Assembly: GCF_002218065.1 (NCBI RefSeq)
Contig: NZ_BDUB01000001.1
Coordinates: 197,567-261,566, forward strand
DNA: 64,000 bases
Origin: Nodularia sp. NIES-3585
GTDB lineage: Bacteria > Cyanobacteriota > Cyanobacteriia > Cyanobacteriales > Nostocaceae
Direction: 5' to 3'
Of the stretch, positions 43,131-51,833 are shown in pieces (position 1 is the stretch's first letter; each line of letters begins with the position of its first letter). A program made the translations under genes and the position numbers. Below the pieces are notes generated by a model that had not been told where the DNA came from, did no database searches, and worked only from the letters and a program-made list of their open reading frames with translations.

Positions 43131-43919
43131 ATGCAAAAGTCTACATCTGGAAATGACGGGGATTTTATCCGGCAAATAGCTACATTTGCTGCCATTATTG
43201 GTGCTTTTGTTGTCAACGTAGTATCAAATATTTTTCCGTTCAACGGATTAAGCATAGGTAAGATTTCTAATACTTTGTTCGCTAATGTTCTGATTATTCC
43301 TGCTAATTATGCTTTTGCAATTTGGGGACTGATTTATCTGGGATTGTTCGCATTGGGAATTTATCAATTTCTGCCAAACCAGAGGCATGATCTAGATTTA
43401 CGTAAAACTGGATATTTATTGGTAATTGCTTCTGTTGCTCAAAGTATCTGGGTATATCTTTTCCTCTCTAGACTTTTTGCTCTTTCTGTGGTGGCAATAG
43501 TGTTGATTCTATTACCACTGATTGCTGTCTATTTGCATTTAGGTATTGGAAAAAAGCGTGTGTCTCAGATGAAGAAGTGGTGCGTTCATTTTCCCATCAG
43601 TATTTATCTGGGTTGGATTAGCGTGGCGACGATTGTTAATGTGGCTTCTTGGTTGTATTTTCAGGAGTGGAATGGATGGGGCATTTCTGCACAATTATGG
43701 ACTGCTATGATGTTATTTGTGGCTTTTTGTCTTGCAGTGGTTATTGTGAACCAGCGTCGAGACTTTGCTTACACAGGGGTCACAGTGTGGGCATTAGTAG
43801 CGATCGCACTCAAGCAGTGGAACAACTCTTTACTCAGAAACCTGGCCTTAGTTTTGGCAATTGCCTTGGTGCTGATGCTCACGATTAAAAGTTTACAAAA
43901 TCAACGTAGAGGGACATGA
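43131..43919 (+). CDS. TspO/MBR-related tryptophan-rich membrane protein
   Basis: 262 residues with about seven membrane helices. Residues 55-75 (PANYAFAIWGLIYLGLFALG) and W-rich later helices (YLGWISVATIVNVASWLYF) resemble the TspO/PBR group, but the protein is longer than the classical ~160-residue, five-helix TspO. Tetrapyrrole or lipid binding is a possibility from the family only. The stop is 4 bases before the next start, so the two genes are surely cotranscribed. Confidence 0.7.
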   Translation: MQKSTSGNDGDFIRQIATFAAIIGAFVVNVVSNIFPFNGLSIGKISNTLFANVLIIPANYAFAIWGLIYLGLFALGIYQFLPNQRHDLDLRKTGYLLVIASVAQSIWVYLFLSRLFALSVVAIVLILLPLIAVYLHLGIGKKRVSQMKKWCVHFPISIYLGWISVATIVNVASWLYFQEWNGWGISAQLWTAMMLFVAFCLAVVIVNQRRDFAYTGVTVWALVAIALKQWNNSLLRNLALVLAIALVLMLTIKSLQNQRRGT

Positions 43920-43923
43920 ATGG

Positions 43924-45123
43924 ATGCAACCGATTACTCATCCAAAGGATTGGTCATGGCACTTCTGGCCGGCTGTACCATTCTATCCCTATGGTAGGCG
44001 GCGGACAATTTGCGCGGAAATAGTCAAGGATACGATCTGGACATTCGATCAGCTTCACGGCATTCTCTACACTGTTGTGCCGATTCGGATGACTGTGGTT
44101 AAACTCGCAGCCGGAGGTCTTCTGGTTTATGCGCCAGTTGCTCCGACTATTGAATGTGTCCGCTTAGTTAACGAGTTAGTCACAAAGCACGGTGATGTTA
44201 AGTACATTATTCTACCAACGAGTTCTGGTCTAGAACATAAGGTTTTCGTCGGACCTTTTGCCAGATGCTTTCCACAAGCACAGGTTTTTGTGGCTCCCCA
44301 TCAATGGAGTTTCCCGTTCAATTTACCTCTGAGTTGGCTGGGTTTTCCTCAAAAACGGACTCAGGTACTTCCCGAAGATAGTAGCCAAAGTCCTTTTGGT
44401 GATGAGTTCGATTATCAGGTGCTGGACATAGACCTGGGAAGAGGTTCTTTTGCCGAAGTGGCATTTTTTCACAGGCGATCGCACACTCTGCTCCTGACTG
44501 ATTCTATACTGTCTGTACCAGAAGAACCACCAGCGATTAACCAATTAGACCCGTATCCCTTGTTGTTTCATGCTAGGGATCATGGTGGGGAAGCGATCGC
44601 AGATCATCCCGAAAATCGCCGCAAGGGATGGCAACGTATTTCACTGTTTGCTATTTATTTTCGTCCTCACGCCCTGGAAATGACTGGATTAGGGCAAATG
44701 TTTCGCGACGCTTTCCAAGCACCACAGCATTCACCAAAGGCTTATTTTGGTTTATTTCCGTTTCGCTGGCGAGAAGACTGGCGGCAATCATTCGATATTC
44801 TACGGGGTAACGGACGCTTATTTGTAGCACCGATACTGCAAATCCTGATTCTTCCCCAAGCACCAAAACAAGTACTTACATGGGCTGATCAAGTTGCAAG
44901 TTGGGATTTTCGCCAAATTATCGCCTGTCATTTTGATTCGCCTATTCAGGCCAGTCCGGTTGAATTCCGCCAAGCATTCAATTTTCTGGAAAAGCCACCC
45001 GTTTTAAGTGAGGACTTATCTGGAAATAGCAACCAGCCTCTGTCAGAGGACGATATGCAATTCATCCGAGAACTTGAGGTAAATCTCACTAAGCAAGGTA
45101 TTGCAAAGCCACCGAAAATCTAA
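43924..45123 (+). CDS. DUF4336 protein
   Basis: 399 residues. The N-terminal half (DTIWTFDQLHGILYTVVPIRMTVVKL, LVYAPVAPT, YIILPTSSGLEHKVF) looks like a degraded metallo-beta-lactamase fold, the usual description of DUF4336. There is no HxHxDH motif, so hydrolase activity is unlikely. Found in cyanobacteria and algae; function unknown. Tightly linked to the TspO-like gene upstream, which suggests a common membrane-related role. Confidence 0.8.
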   Translation: MQPITHPKDWSWHFWPAVPFYPYGRRRTICAEIVKDTIWTFDQLHGILYTVVPIRMTVVKLAAGGLLVYAPVAPTIECVRLVNELVTKHGDVKYIILPTSSGLEHKVFVGPFARCFPQAQVFVAPHQWSFPFNLPLSWLGFPQKRTQVLPEDSSQSPFGDEFDYQVLDIDLGRGSFAEVAFFHRRSHTLLLTDSILSVPEEPPAINQLDPYPLLFHARDHGGEAIADHPENRRKGWQRISLFAIYFRPHALEMTGLGQMFRDAFQAPQHSPKAYFGLFPFRWREDWRQSFDILRGNGRLFVAPILQILILPQAPKQVLTWADQVASWDFRQIIACHFDSPIQASPVEFRQAFNFLEKPPVLSEDLSGNSNQPLSEDDMQFIRELEVNLTKQGIAKPPKI

Positions 45124-45170
45124 TTCGTAATTCGTAATAGAAACTGGGTTTATACTCAGCAGTTTCCTAT

Positions 45171-46529
45171 TCAATTATCAATCAGCGATTTTGTATGCGC
45201 CGTAAATCTGGCGTTTTGCAAAGCTTGAACTGTTCTCCCAGAATACTGCACACAAAATTGCCAACCCAAGCGCACCAATTGGCGAGAATTTTCTGATTGT
45301 ATAATTCCAATTACTCGCGTTCTTGCCTGTTCTTTATCCCCTGACTGTTCTTGTAAAATTGTCTTTAAATGATGTAGATGTTCAATGTCACCAGCTTCTT
45401 GAGGATTGAGTTCAACCATCACCATCTTTACTTCCTCTACTTTTTCTACATCTTCAACAATCAGTTGAGTTTGGTCATCTCGCCGATCTACTTTACCCCA
45501 GATAATTAACCTGAGATCAACTATAAGTTGCTCACTGATGCGTTCATAGGTTTTAGGAAAAACAACTGCTTCTGATTGGGTTGTTAAATCTTCTATTTGC
45601 AAAATTGCCATTTGATCACCTTTTTTTGTCATCACTTTTTTGACATTATTCAGCATGATCACCGCACAAACTTTTGCATCTTCTTTTTGTTCATTAAGTT
45701 GTGAAAGGTTAATCGGACTCAGGACTGATGCTGCTTTTCTTAAAGCTTTTAGGGGATGGTCTGACACATAAAAACCCAGCAATTCTTTTTCTTTGCGTAA
45801 CTTCTCTTGGGGGGGGAAATCTGGCACAGGGTCAGCTTTAGGAACGGCTGCAAAAGCATTACTTCCTTTCTTATGATTAGTATCAGTAACGCTACCCCCT
45901 AGACCTGAAAAATCAAAGAGATTTCCCTGACCGCTAGCTCTATCTTTATCGCGGGATTGCGCCCAATCATAAACTAGTAATAAATCATTAATTAACTGTT
46001 TACGGTTTGATTCAATTTTGTCAAAGGCTCCGCAGTGAATTAAGGATTCTACAGTCCTGCGGTTAACAGCACGCAGATCGACGCGATCGCAAAAATCAGC
46101 AAGTGTTTGAAATTCGCCGTCTTCATCTCTGGCTGACAAAATAGAGGCGATCGCATTCTGTCCCACGTTCCGCACTGCTGTAAATCCAAATAAAATCTTT
46201 CCTGCTGCTGGTGTAAAATCTAGACCAGAACGATTAATGTCTGGTGGGTCTATGGTAATACCCATATTCACGCAGTTATTAATATATTTCTGCACTTTAT
46301 CTGTATCGCCACTGTTGGCCGTCAACAGCGCCGCCATATACTCTAAGGGATAATTAGCTTTTAAATACGCAGTTTGATAAGTGACATATCCATAAGCAGT
46401 TGAATGAGATTTATTAAAACAATTGGAGGCGATTAAACCATTTTTAATCGTAAAATTATGGTCACGCTCAACCCCAATGTCATAGACGTTTTCTCTGCCT
46501 ACAAATTTACGAGCAGTTATTTTGACCAT
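45171..46529 (-). CDS. dnaE: DNA polymerase III alpha C-terminal half with split intein-C
   Basis: 452 residues from ATG 46529, with GGAGG 7-8 bases upstream. Residues 1-36 are the DnaE intein-C: MVKITARKFVGRENVYDIGV..., ending IASN, with the invariant Asn before the +1 extein Cys and CFNKSHSTAYG. The extein part (37-452) is the C-terminal part of DnaE: the end of the polymerase region, helix-hairpin-helix and OB fold. The N-terminal half with intein-N must be encoded elsewhere; protein trans-splicing joins them. A longer frame to 46667 only reads through tandem repeats. Confidence 0.95.
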   Translation of the reverse strand: MVKITARKFVGRENVYDIGVERDHNFTIKNGLIASNCFNKSHSTAYGYVTYQTAYLKANYPLEYMAALLTANSGDTDKVQKYINNCVNMGITIDPPDINRSGLDFTPAAGKILFGFTAVRNVGQNAIASILSARDEDGEFQTLADFCDRVDLRAVNRRTVESLIHCGAFDKIESNRKQLINDLLLVYDWAQSRDKDRASGQGNLFDFSGLGGSVTDTNHKKGSNAFAAVPKADPVPDFPPQEKLRKEKELLGFYVSDHPLKALRKAASVLSPINLSQLNEQKEDAKVCAVIMLNNVKKVMTKKGDQMAILQIEDLTTQSEAVVFPKTYERISEQLIVDLRLIIWGKVDRRDDQTQLIVEDVEKVEEVKMVMVELNPQEAGDIEHLHHLKTILQEQSGDKEQARTRVIGIIQSENSRQLVRLGWQFCVQYSGRTVQALQNARFTAHTKSLIDN

Positions 46530-46560
46530 TTTTCCAACCTCCAAAATAAAATAAGTAAAA

Positions 46561-46592
46561 GGGAGTGGGAGTGGGGAGTGGGGAGTAGGGAA
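46561..46592. repeat. 7-bp tandem repeat array in the dnaE-C leader
   Basis: GGGAGTG and GGGAGTA units, partly degenerate, lie 20-60 bases upstream of the dnaE-C ribosome-binding site. Same family as 24108, 51727 and 55888. Confidence 0.85.
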
Positions 46593-46804
46593 TAACCAGT
46601 TTTCTGACCCCTGCGTTCGGCGCTCCTGCTTCTTGTTGGACTCGCTCAAGATAATTCTAGACCTCAATAGGTGTTTTCACCAAAATCCTCGCTCGGAAAG
46701 AGTAACGGATGCTGGAGCAAACCCTGTATTACCAATGATTTTTGGCAAGGGGATTGATGGTGAAGCGAATAGTGCTAGTATAGTCAAAATATAAGATAAT
46801 TAGA

Positions 46805-46999
46805 CATGAGACAGGTAAAAAAGAATTATCAGAACGTACTCATGTTTGTTCAAATTGCGGCTATACAACTGATAGAGATGTTGCAGCCGCTCAAGTAGTT
46901 CTAGTTAGAGGACTTGCAGCCGTAGGGCATACGGTCAAGATGCTTGCTGAGGGTAAATTCATTGGAATCCCCGTGAAGCAAGAATCCTCATGCCTTTAG
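46805..46999 (+). pseudogene. TnpB (IS200/IS605-type) C-terminal remnant
   Basis: A 64-codon open stretch without a start encodes ETGKKELSERTHVCSNCGYT, with the CSNCG half of the zinc ribbon, then TTDRDVAAAQVVLVRG, where DRD..AA is the RuvC III aspartate motif, and stops at 46997. The rest of the transposase and TnpA are missing. The right end hairpin directly after is intact (next entry). Relict insertion sequence between dnaE-C and rpsD. Confidence 0.8.
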
Positions 47000-47015
47000 G
47001 CACAGGAGTGTCAAG
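46985..47015 (+). mobile_element. right-end hairpin of an IS605-like element
   Basis: TCCT..TGCCT-TT-AGGCA..AGGA followed by GTGTCAA overlaps the TnpB stop codon, as right ends of IS200/IS605 elements do. In intact elements this region also forms the 3' guide scaffold of the TnpB-associated RNA. Confidence 0.6.
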
Positions 47016-47219
47016 CAACTAAATAAACACACAAAACCGGTTTGTTAGAGTACGGCAGGACAGTCCGGATTTTAGGCTTGGGGAGAAAATGCCTACACTT
47101 TGATATGTATTGTCAAAGTAAGCAACTTCGGAGAACCAAGAATTTCCTGATTTATAATCAGGAGAGTGTCAAAATTGAATGTCTGGGTAAAAGTTAACAG
47201 GATTAGATTAAGGAAACTC
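47016..47219 (+). promoter_or_regulatory. rpsD leader with hairpin
   Basis: About 200 bases between the IS remnant and rpsD. CCTGATT-TAT-AATCAGG (47146-47162) forms a small stem about 60 bases before the start. Bacterial S4 often represses its own mRNA through a structured leader; whether this one does is unknown. Confidence 0.3.
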
Positions 47220-47828
47220 ATGTCCCGATACAGAGGGCCACGCCTCAGAATTGTACGTCGCTTAGGCGAATTGCCAGGATTAAGTCGTAAAACTGCGAGA
47301 AGAGCCTATCCACCAGGCCAACATGGTCAGAACCGCAAAAAACGTTCTGAGTATGCAGTTCGTCTCGAAGAAAAGCAAAAAATTCGGATGAACTACGGTT
47401 TGACCGAAAAGCAACTGTTGCGCTATGTGCGTAAAGCTAGACGCGTCACTGGTTCTACCGGACAAGTGCTGCTACAAATGCTAGAAATGCGCTTGGATAA
47501 TACCGTTTTTCGCTTGGGTATGGCTCCCACGATTCCAGCTGCTCGCCAACTGGTAAATCACGGTCATGTAACAGTTAACGGTAAGCGAGTCGATATTGCT
47601 AGTTACCAGTGCCGTCCTGGTGAAGTTGTGGCAATTAGAGACCGCGAAGCTTCGCGGAAGTTGGTAGAAGCTAATTTACAATATCCCGGTTTAGCCAATC
47701 TCCCCAGTCATCTGGAATTTGATAAAGCTAAGTTGACGGGTAAAGTTAACAGCGTCATTGAACGAGAATGGGTGGCGTTACAAGTTAATGAACTGCTGGT
47801 TGTGGAATACTACTCACGTCAAGCTTAG
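47220..47828 (+). CDS. rpsD: 30S ribosomal protein S4
   Basis: 202 residues from ATG 47220 (TAAGGAAACTC ahead). [20 protein letters not shown] is the bacterial S4 start. The S4 RNA-binding domain is at about 90-155 ([35 protein letters not shown]). The length is standard and no zinc cysteines are present (C-minus form). An extra 18 codons to GTG 47166 are unlikely. Cyanobacterial rpsD stands alone, outside the alpha operon, as here. Confidence 0.97.
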   Translation: MSRYRGPRLRIVRRLGELPGLSRKTARRAYPPGQHGQNRKKRSEYAVRLEEKQKIRMNYGLTEKQLLRYVRKARRVTGSTGQVLLQMLEMRLDNTVFRLGMAPTIPAARQLVNHGHVTVNGKRVDIASYQCRPGEVVAIRDREASRKLVEANLQYPGLANLPSHLEFDKAKLTGKVNSVIEREWVALQVNELLVVEYYSRQA

Positions 47829-47897
47829 TTATTGCTTAGTTATTAGTCTTTGGTCATTGGTGTGTGGATTTAATAAAGTAAAGAACCTCACCCCCAG

Positions 47898-47922
47898 CCC
47901 CTCTCCTTGGTAAGGAGAGGGG
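47898..47922. terminator. stem between convergent rpsD and moaA
   Basis: CCCCTCTCCTT-GGT-AAGGAGAGGGG is a perfect 11-bp stem. No T-run follows, so it may be a dispersed palindromic repeat that also blocks convergent transcription. Confidence 0.55.
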
Positions 47923-47940
47923 GGACTTGGATGAAAATGA

Positions 47941-48927
47941 CTAACCCCCGATTTGCGACATGGTACGGCTGTAAAGACCGGCAGTACCAGAGTCGCGCCC
48001 TTTAAAGTTAATTTCCGGTTTGATTGCTAATAATTGTCGAACTTGCTCTTGGAGTTGGTTAGTGCTAGTACCAGCACGCAGGGCGGTTTTTAAATCAATT
48101 TGTCCAGTTTCATTCAATAAACAGGGACGCAGCCAACCATCGGCAGAAAAGCGCATTCGGTTACAGCGATCGCAAAAACATTCTGACATCTGACTAATAA
48201 ATCCCAGGGTTCCCTTCGCGCCTGGAATTTGAAATATATCAGCCGGGCCAGCCCCACAAATTTGGGATGTTGTCAAGCCCCAGCGATCGCGGATACGTTG
48301 GCGCAAGTTTTCCGAAGATATCCAACCGCGATCGCCAAACAAATCGCCATTGCCAATAGGCATAAACTCAATAAACCTGACGTGCCATTGCTTCTCAATG
48401 GTTAAAGCCGCTAAATCCAGAATTTCATGGTCATTCACACCAGGAATCACCACTACATTCAGCTTCAAAGGGTCAAATCCTACGGCATAGGCAGCTTGAA
48501 TGCCTCGCCAAACTTGTTGCCAACGAGAACGACCACGATTACCGATAATTTGGTCAAAGGTGTCTGAGTCCAGAGAATCCAGGCTAATATTTATCCGCCG
48601 GAGACCAGCATCAAAGAGATTTTGGGCTTGGGAAGCTAGTAAAAACCCGTTGGTAGTCATAGACAGGTCTTGGGTTTGGGGTAAACAAGCGATCGCCTTG
48701 ACTAACTCTACTAAACGGGGGCGTAGCAACGGTTCCCCACCCGTCAACCGAAACCGGGTAAAACCCACGGGAATAAATACCTCTTGAATGAGCGTCAATA
48801 ATTCCTCATCAGTTAATAATTGTTGCTTGAGCAGATAATCTAGTTCTGCTCCCTCTGGCATACAGTACTGACAACGAAAATTGCAGCGATCAATCAGGCT
48901 AATTCGGAGATAGTCTACCTGGTTCAT
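47941..48927 (-). CDS. moaA: GTP 3',8-cyclase MoaA
   Basis: 328-residue radical-SAM enzyme for molybdopterin synthesis. The N-terminal cluster motif is CNFRCQYC (C15, C19, C22). The second cluster uses [21 protein letters not shown] near 252-272. The GTP-binding arginines lie around the latter. The C-terminus lacks the usual terminal GG (it ends SQIGG, so it is in fact present). Last gene of the kdpABC-moaA run, 40 bases after kdpC. It would feed the molybdenum hydroxylase at 15.8-19.5 kb. Confidence 0.95.
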   Translation of the reverse strand: MNQVDYLRISLIDRCNFRCQYCMPEGAELDYLLKQQLLTDEELLTLIQEVFIPVGFTRFRLTGGEPLLRPRLVELVKAIACLPQTQDLSMTTNGFLLASQAQNLFDAGLRRINISLDSLDSDTFDQIIGNRGRSRWQQVWRGIQAAYAVGFDPLKLNVVVIPGVNDHEILDLAALTIEKQWHVRFIEFMPIGNGDLFGDRGWISSENLRQRIRDRWGLTTSQICGAGPADIFQIPGAKGTLGFISQMSECFCDRCNRMRFSADGWLRPCLLNETGQIDLKTALRAGTSTNQLQEQVRQLLAIKPEINFKGRDSGTAGLYSRTMSQIGG

Positions 48928-48967
48928 GGTGTGGTATTTATTTTCTATCCTACATATTTCCTTTAGC

Positions 48968-49561
48968 TCACTGACGGTTTATATCTTGCAAATCAAGAGC
49001 ATAATTCAATCGCAGCACATTGACCCCCGGCTCACCAAAAATCCACAGAAATCTGCCATCAATATATCTATCAATTAAAGGTAATATTTCATCCTCTCCG
49101 ATAGCACGGGCGCGAGCAACTCGCCGCAACTGTTCCCTTGCCGCTCTAAAAGAAATATGTGGATCTAAGCCAGAACCAGAAGTATAAATTAACTCACCAA
49201 GGGGTTGAATATTATCATCTCGAAATTGATTTGCCTGTTCAACAATTCGCTCTAGTAGTGCGGGATTGCTAGGAGCAAGATTACTAGCACCTGATATACC
49301 AGTGGGACTTGCTTGTTCTCCTTGGCTATATCTCACACTACTGGGACGACTGTGAAAATAAGCATCGGAGGTGAATGTCTGACCAATTAACGCAGAACCA
49401 ATGACTTGGGCTTCTACATCCGCCATCATGCTGCCATTAGCTTGAAATGGAAACAAAACTTGACCCATGATCAAGATTGCCAAAGGATAGATAATTGCCG
49501 TTAGTAACCACAGCAGCAGAGTCACGCGAATAGCTTTGATAATTTCTCGAATAAAAGTCAT
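48968..49561 (-). CDS. kdpC: potassium-transporting ATPase subunit C
   Basis: 197 residues. One N-terminal membrane helix (about 12-34, [23 protein letters not shown]), then the periplasmic domain with [23 protein letters not shown] and the conserved [14 protein letters not shown]. KdpC stabilises the KdpFABC K+ pump. Third gene of kdpABC; 67 bases separate it from kdpB, filled by a GGATTTTGGATT spacer repeat. Confidence 0.95.
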   Translation of the reverse strand: MTFIREIIKAIRVTLLLWLLTAIIYPLAILIMGQVLFPFQANGSMMADVEAQVIGSALIGQTFTSDAYFHSRPSSVRYSQGEQASPTGISGASNLAPSNPALLERIVEQANQFRDDNIQPLGELIYTSGSGLDPHISFRAAREQLRRVARARAIGEDEILPLIDRYIDGRFLWIFGEPGVNVLRLNYALDLQDINRQ

Positions 49562-49628
49562 ATAATTTTGGATTTTAGATTTTGGATTTTGGATTTATTC
49601 CACAGATAAATCTAGGGGCTTGAGAATT

Positions 49629-51719
49629 TTAGCCCAATCCTGTAGCGGCAACTAGCATATCTATGAACTTAATAGCAACAAATGGTGCAATTACCCCACC
49701 CAAACCATAAATCAAGAAATGGCGTTGTAGCAGGTGATTTGCTGTCAGGTATTTTGACTGCACACCTTTTAAAGCCAAAGGAATTAAAGCGGGAATAATC
49801 AAAGCATTATAAATTAGTGTCGATAGTACAGCAGAATTAGCGCTGGACAAATTCATAATATTCAGACTTTGCAGATTAGCGGCTGTAAAGATGAATGGGA
49901 TAATTGCAAAGCATTTACCAATATTATTAGCAAGAGAAAATGTAGTCAAAACCCCACGGGTAATCAGTAATTCCTTACCAATATTCACAATATCAATCAG
50001 CTTTGTGGGGTCAGAGTCCAAATCGATAATATCGGCTGCTTCTTTAGCAGCTTGAGTACCTGTATTCATGACAACGCCAACATTTGCCTTTGCTAGTGCG
50101 GGAGCATCGTTAGTGCCGTCTCCTGTCATTGCTACTACTTTACCTGCTACCTGTTCTCTGTGAATCACCCTGACTTTCTCCTCTGGTGTAGCTTCAGCAA
50201 TAAAGTCATTCACTCCTGCTTCGTGGGCAATTACAGAGGCAGTAATCAGGTTGTCGCCAGTGAGCATGATAGTACTGATACCCATTCGGCGTAACTGCTC
50301 AAAACGATCCCGGATACCGGGTTTAATGATGTCTTTGAGATAAATCACACCATAAATTTCATGATCTAGACAAACTGCTAGGGGTGTTCCTCCTTGTTGT
50401 GAAATTCTTTCGTAGACAGCATTCAGTTCTACGGGTGCTTGTCCGTTACGCTGACGGATGAATTCTCTAATTGCTCCGACTGCACCCTTACGGGCTTCAC
50501 GTCCCCCAGACAAGTTTGTGCCACTCATGCGAGTTGCATCAGAAAATTCCACTCCTACTGCTTGGTTGGTGTCAAAATCAAATTGTGCGCCAAAGCTTTG
50601 GGCTAATCGGATAATTGATTTTCCTTCAGGTGTATCATCAAATACACTAGCTGCCAAAGCAATATGAGCCATTTCCTCTAATGAATGGCCATTAATGGGG
50701 GTAAACTCTTCTGCCAAGCGATTGCCAAGGGTGATTGTGCCTGTTTTGTCGAGAATGAGGGTGTTGACATCGCCACAGGCTTCCACGGCTCTTCCAGAGG
50801 TGGCAATGATGTTAAATTGGGCAACCCGATCCATGCCAGCAATACCAATGGCACTTAATAATCCGCCGATGGTAGTGGGAATCAGTGCTACCAACAGAGC
50901 AATCAAAATTGGTACGCTGACTGGACTCTCGACATAGTAAGCAAATGCGGGCAAGGTAGCCACGGACAAGAGACAGATTAAGCTCAGAACTGCTAGTAAG
51001 GTTGTTAAGGTAATTTCATTCGGTGTTTTGCTGCGTTCTTTTCCTGCTAATAAAGTAATCATCTGATCAATAAACCCTTTATCTGGGTCGGATGTGATGC
51101 GAACAATCAGTTCATCAGAGATAATCCGCGTACCACCGATTACCGAACTGGCAACATCGGAACCTGATTCTTTCAGGATTGGCACCGATTCCCCAATAAT
51201 TACTGATTCATCTACCGAGGCTACACCCATGATTACTTTGCCATCAGCAGGAATAATATCACCCGCTACCAAATAGATGGTGTCACTTTGTCTGAGGTTA
51301 GTGGAAGAAACTTCAAAAATTGTGCCATCGGCAGCAAGTTTTTTGGCGATTGTCTCTGACTTCGCGGATCGCAAGACATCGGCTTGGGCTTTTCCCCGTC
51401 CTTCAGCCAATGCTTCGGCAAAATTAGCCAGCCAAACTGTGAGAAATAAAATTGCTGTTAATAAGCCGTTAAAAAGTTGCGGGTTATTCTCTTGGGCTGT
51501 ACCAAATAAGTTGGGATCAATGGTGAATACTAGGGTGACAAGTGTTCCCAACCAAACCAAAAACATGACGGGATTTTTAATGGCATATCTGGGATTAAGC
51601 TTGACAAAAGCATCTCTAATGGCTCTGAGATAGAGTTTTTTGGGATTTAACTTGGTTTTTTTGAGGGCTTGGCGATCGCCAGAACGAAAGCGTGATTTAG
51701 AAGTAGGTGCAACGTTCAT
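49629..51719 (-). CDS. kdpB: potassium-transporting ATPase subunit B
   Basis: 696-residue P-type ATPase subunit. The phosphorylation motif is DKTGTITLGN (Asp near 323). The actuator loop has the TGES-equivalent IGESVPILKESG, and the hinge has MTGDGTNDAPALAKANVGV. Seven or so membrane helices. It couples ATP hydrolysis to K+ uptake through KdpA at very low external K+. No kdpD, kdpE or kdpG gene lies in this cluster, so regulation comes from elsewhere. Confidence 0.96.
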   Translation of the reverse strand: MNVAPTSKSRFRSGDRQALKKTKLNPKKLYLRAIRDAFVKLNPRYAIKNPVMFLVWLGTLVTLVFTIDPNLFGTAQENNPQLFNGLLTAILFLTVWLANFAEALAEGRGKAQADVLRSAKSETIAKKLAADGTIFEVSSTNLRQSDTIYLVAGDIIPADGKVIMGVASVDESVIIGESVPILKESGSDVASSVIGGTRIISDELIVRITSDPDKGFIDQMITLLAGKERSKTPNEITLTTLLAVLSLICLLSVATLPAFAYYVESPVSVPILIALLVALIPTTIGGLLSAIGIAGMDRVAQFNIIATSGRAVEACGDVNTLILDKTGTITLGNRLAEEFTPINGHSLEEMAHIALAASVFDDTPEGKSIIRLAQSFGAQFDFDTNQAVGVEFSDATRMSGTNLSGGREARKGAVGAIREFIRQRNGQAPVELNAVYERISQQGGTPLAVCLDHEIYGVIYLKDIIKPGIRDRFEQLRRMGISTIMLTGDNLITASVIAHEAGVNDFIAEATPEEKVRVIHREQVAGKVVAMTGDGTNDAPALAKANVGVVMNTGTQAAKEAADIIDLDSDPTKLIDIVNIGKELLITRGVLTTFSLANNIGKCFAIIPFIFTAANLQSLNIMNLSSANSAVLSTLIYNALIIPALIPLALKGVQSKYLTANHLLQRHFLIYGLGGVIAPFVAIKFIDMLVAATGLG

Positions 51720-51726
51720 TTTATGT

Positions 51727-51786
51727 AGGGAGTGGGGAATAGGGAGTGGGGAGTGGGGAGTGGGGAATAGGGAGTGGGGAGTGGGA
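51727..51786. repeat. 7-bp tandem repeat between kdpA and kdpB
   Basis: GGGAGTG/GGGAATA units lie in the 114-base gap between the two genes, adjoining a CCCCCTGCCCCCTGCCCCC run. The array splits kdpA and kdpB, which are normally close together. Confidence 0.9.
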
Positions 51787-51833
51787 ATTCCGAAATTTCT
51801 TCCCCCCTGCCCCCTGCCCCCTTTCCTCTTTTT

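Noticed and set aside
45171-46667. dnaE-C starting at the longer frame limit 46667
   Set aside because: The first 46 codons read through the 7-bp array and repeats; the intein-C Met at 46529 has GGAGG upstream and matches known DnaE-C starts.
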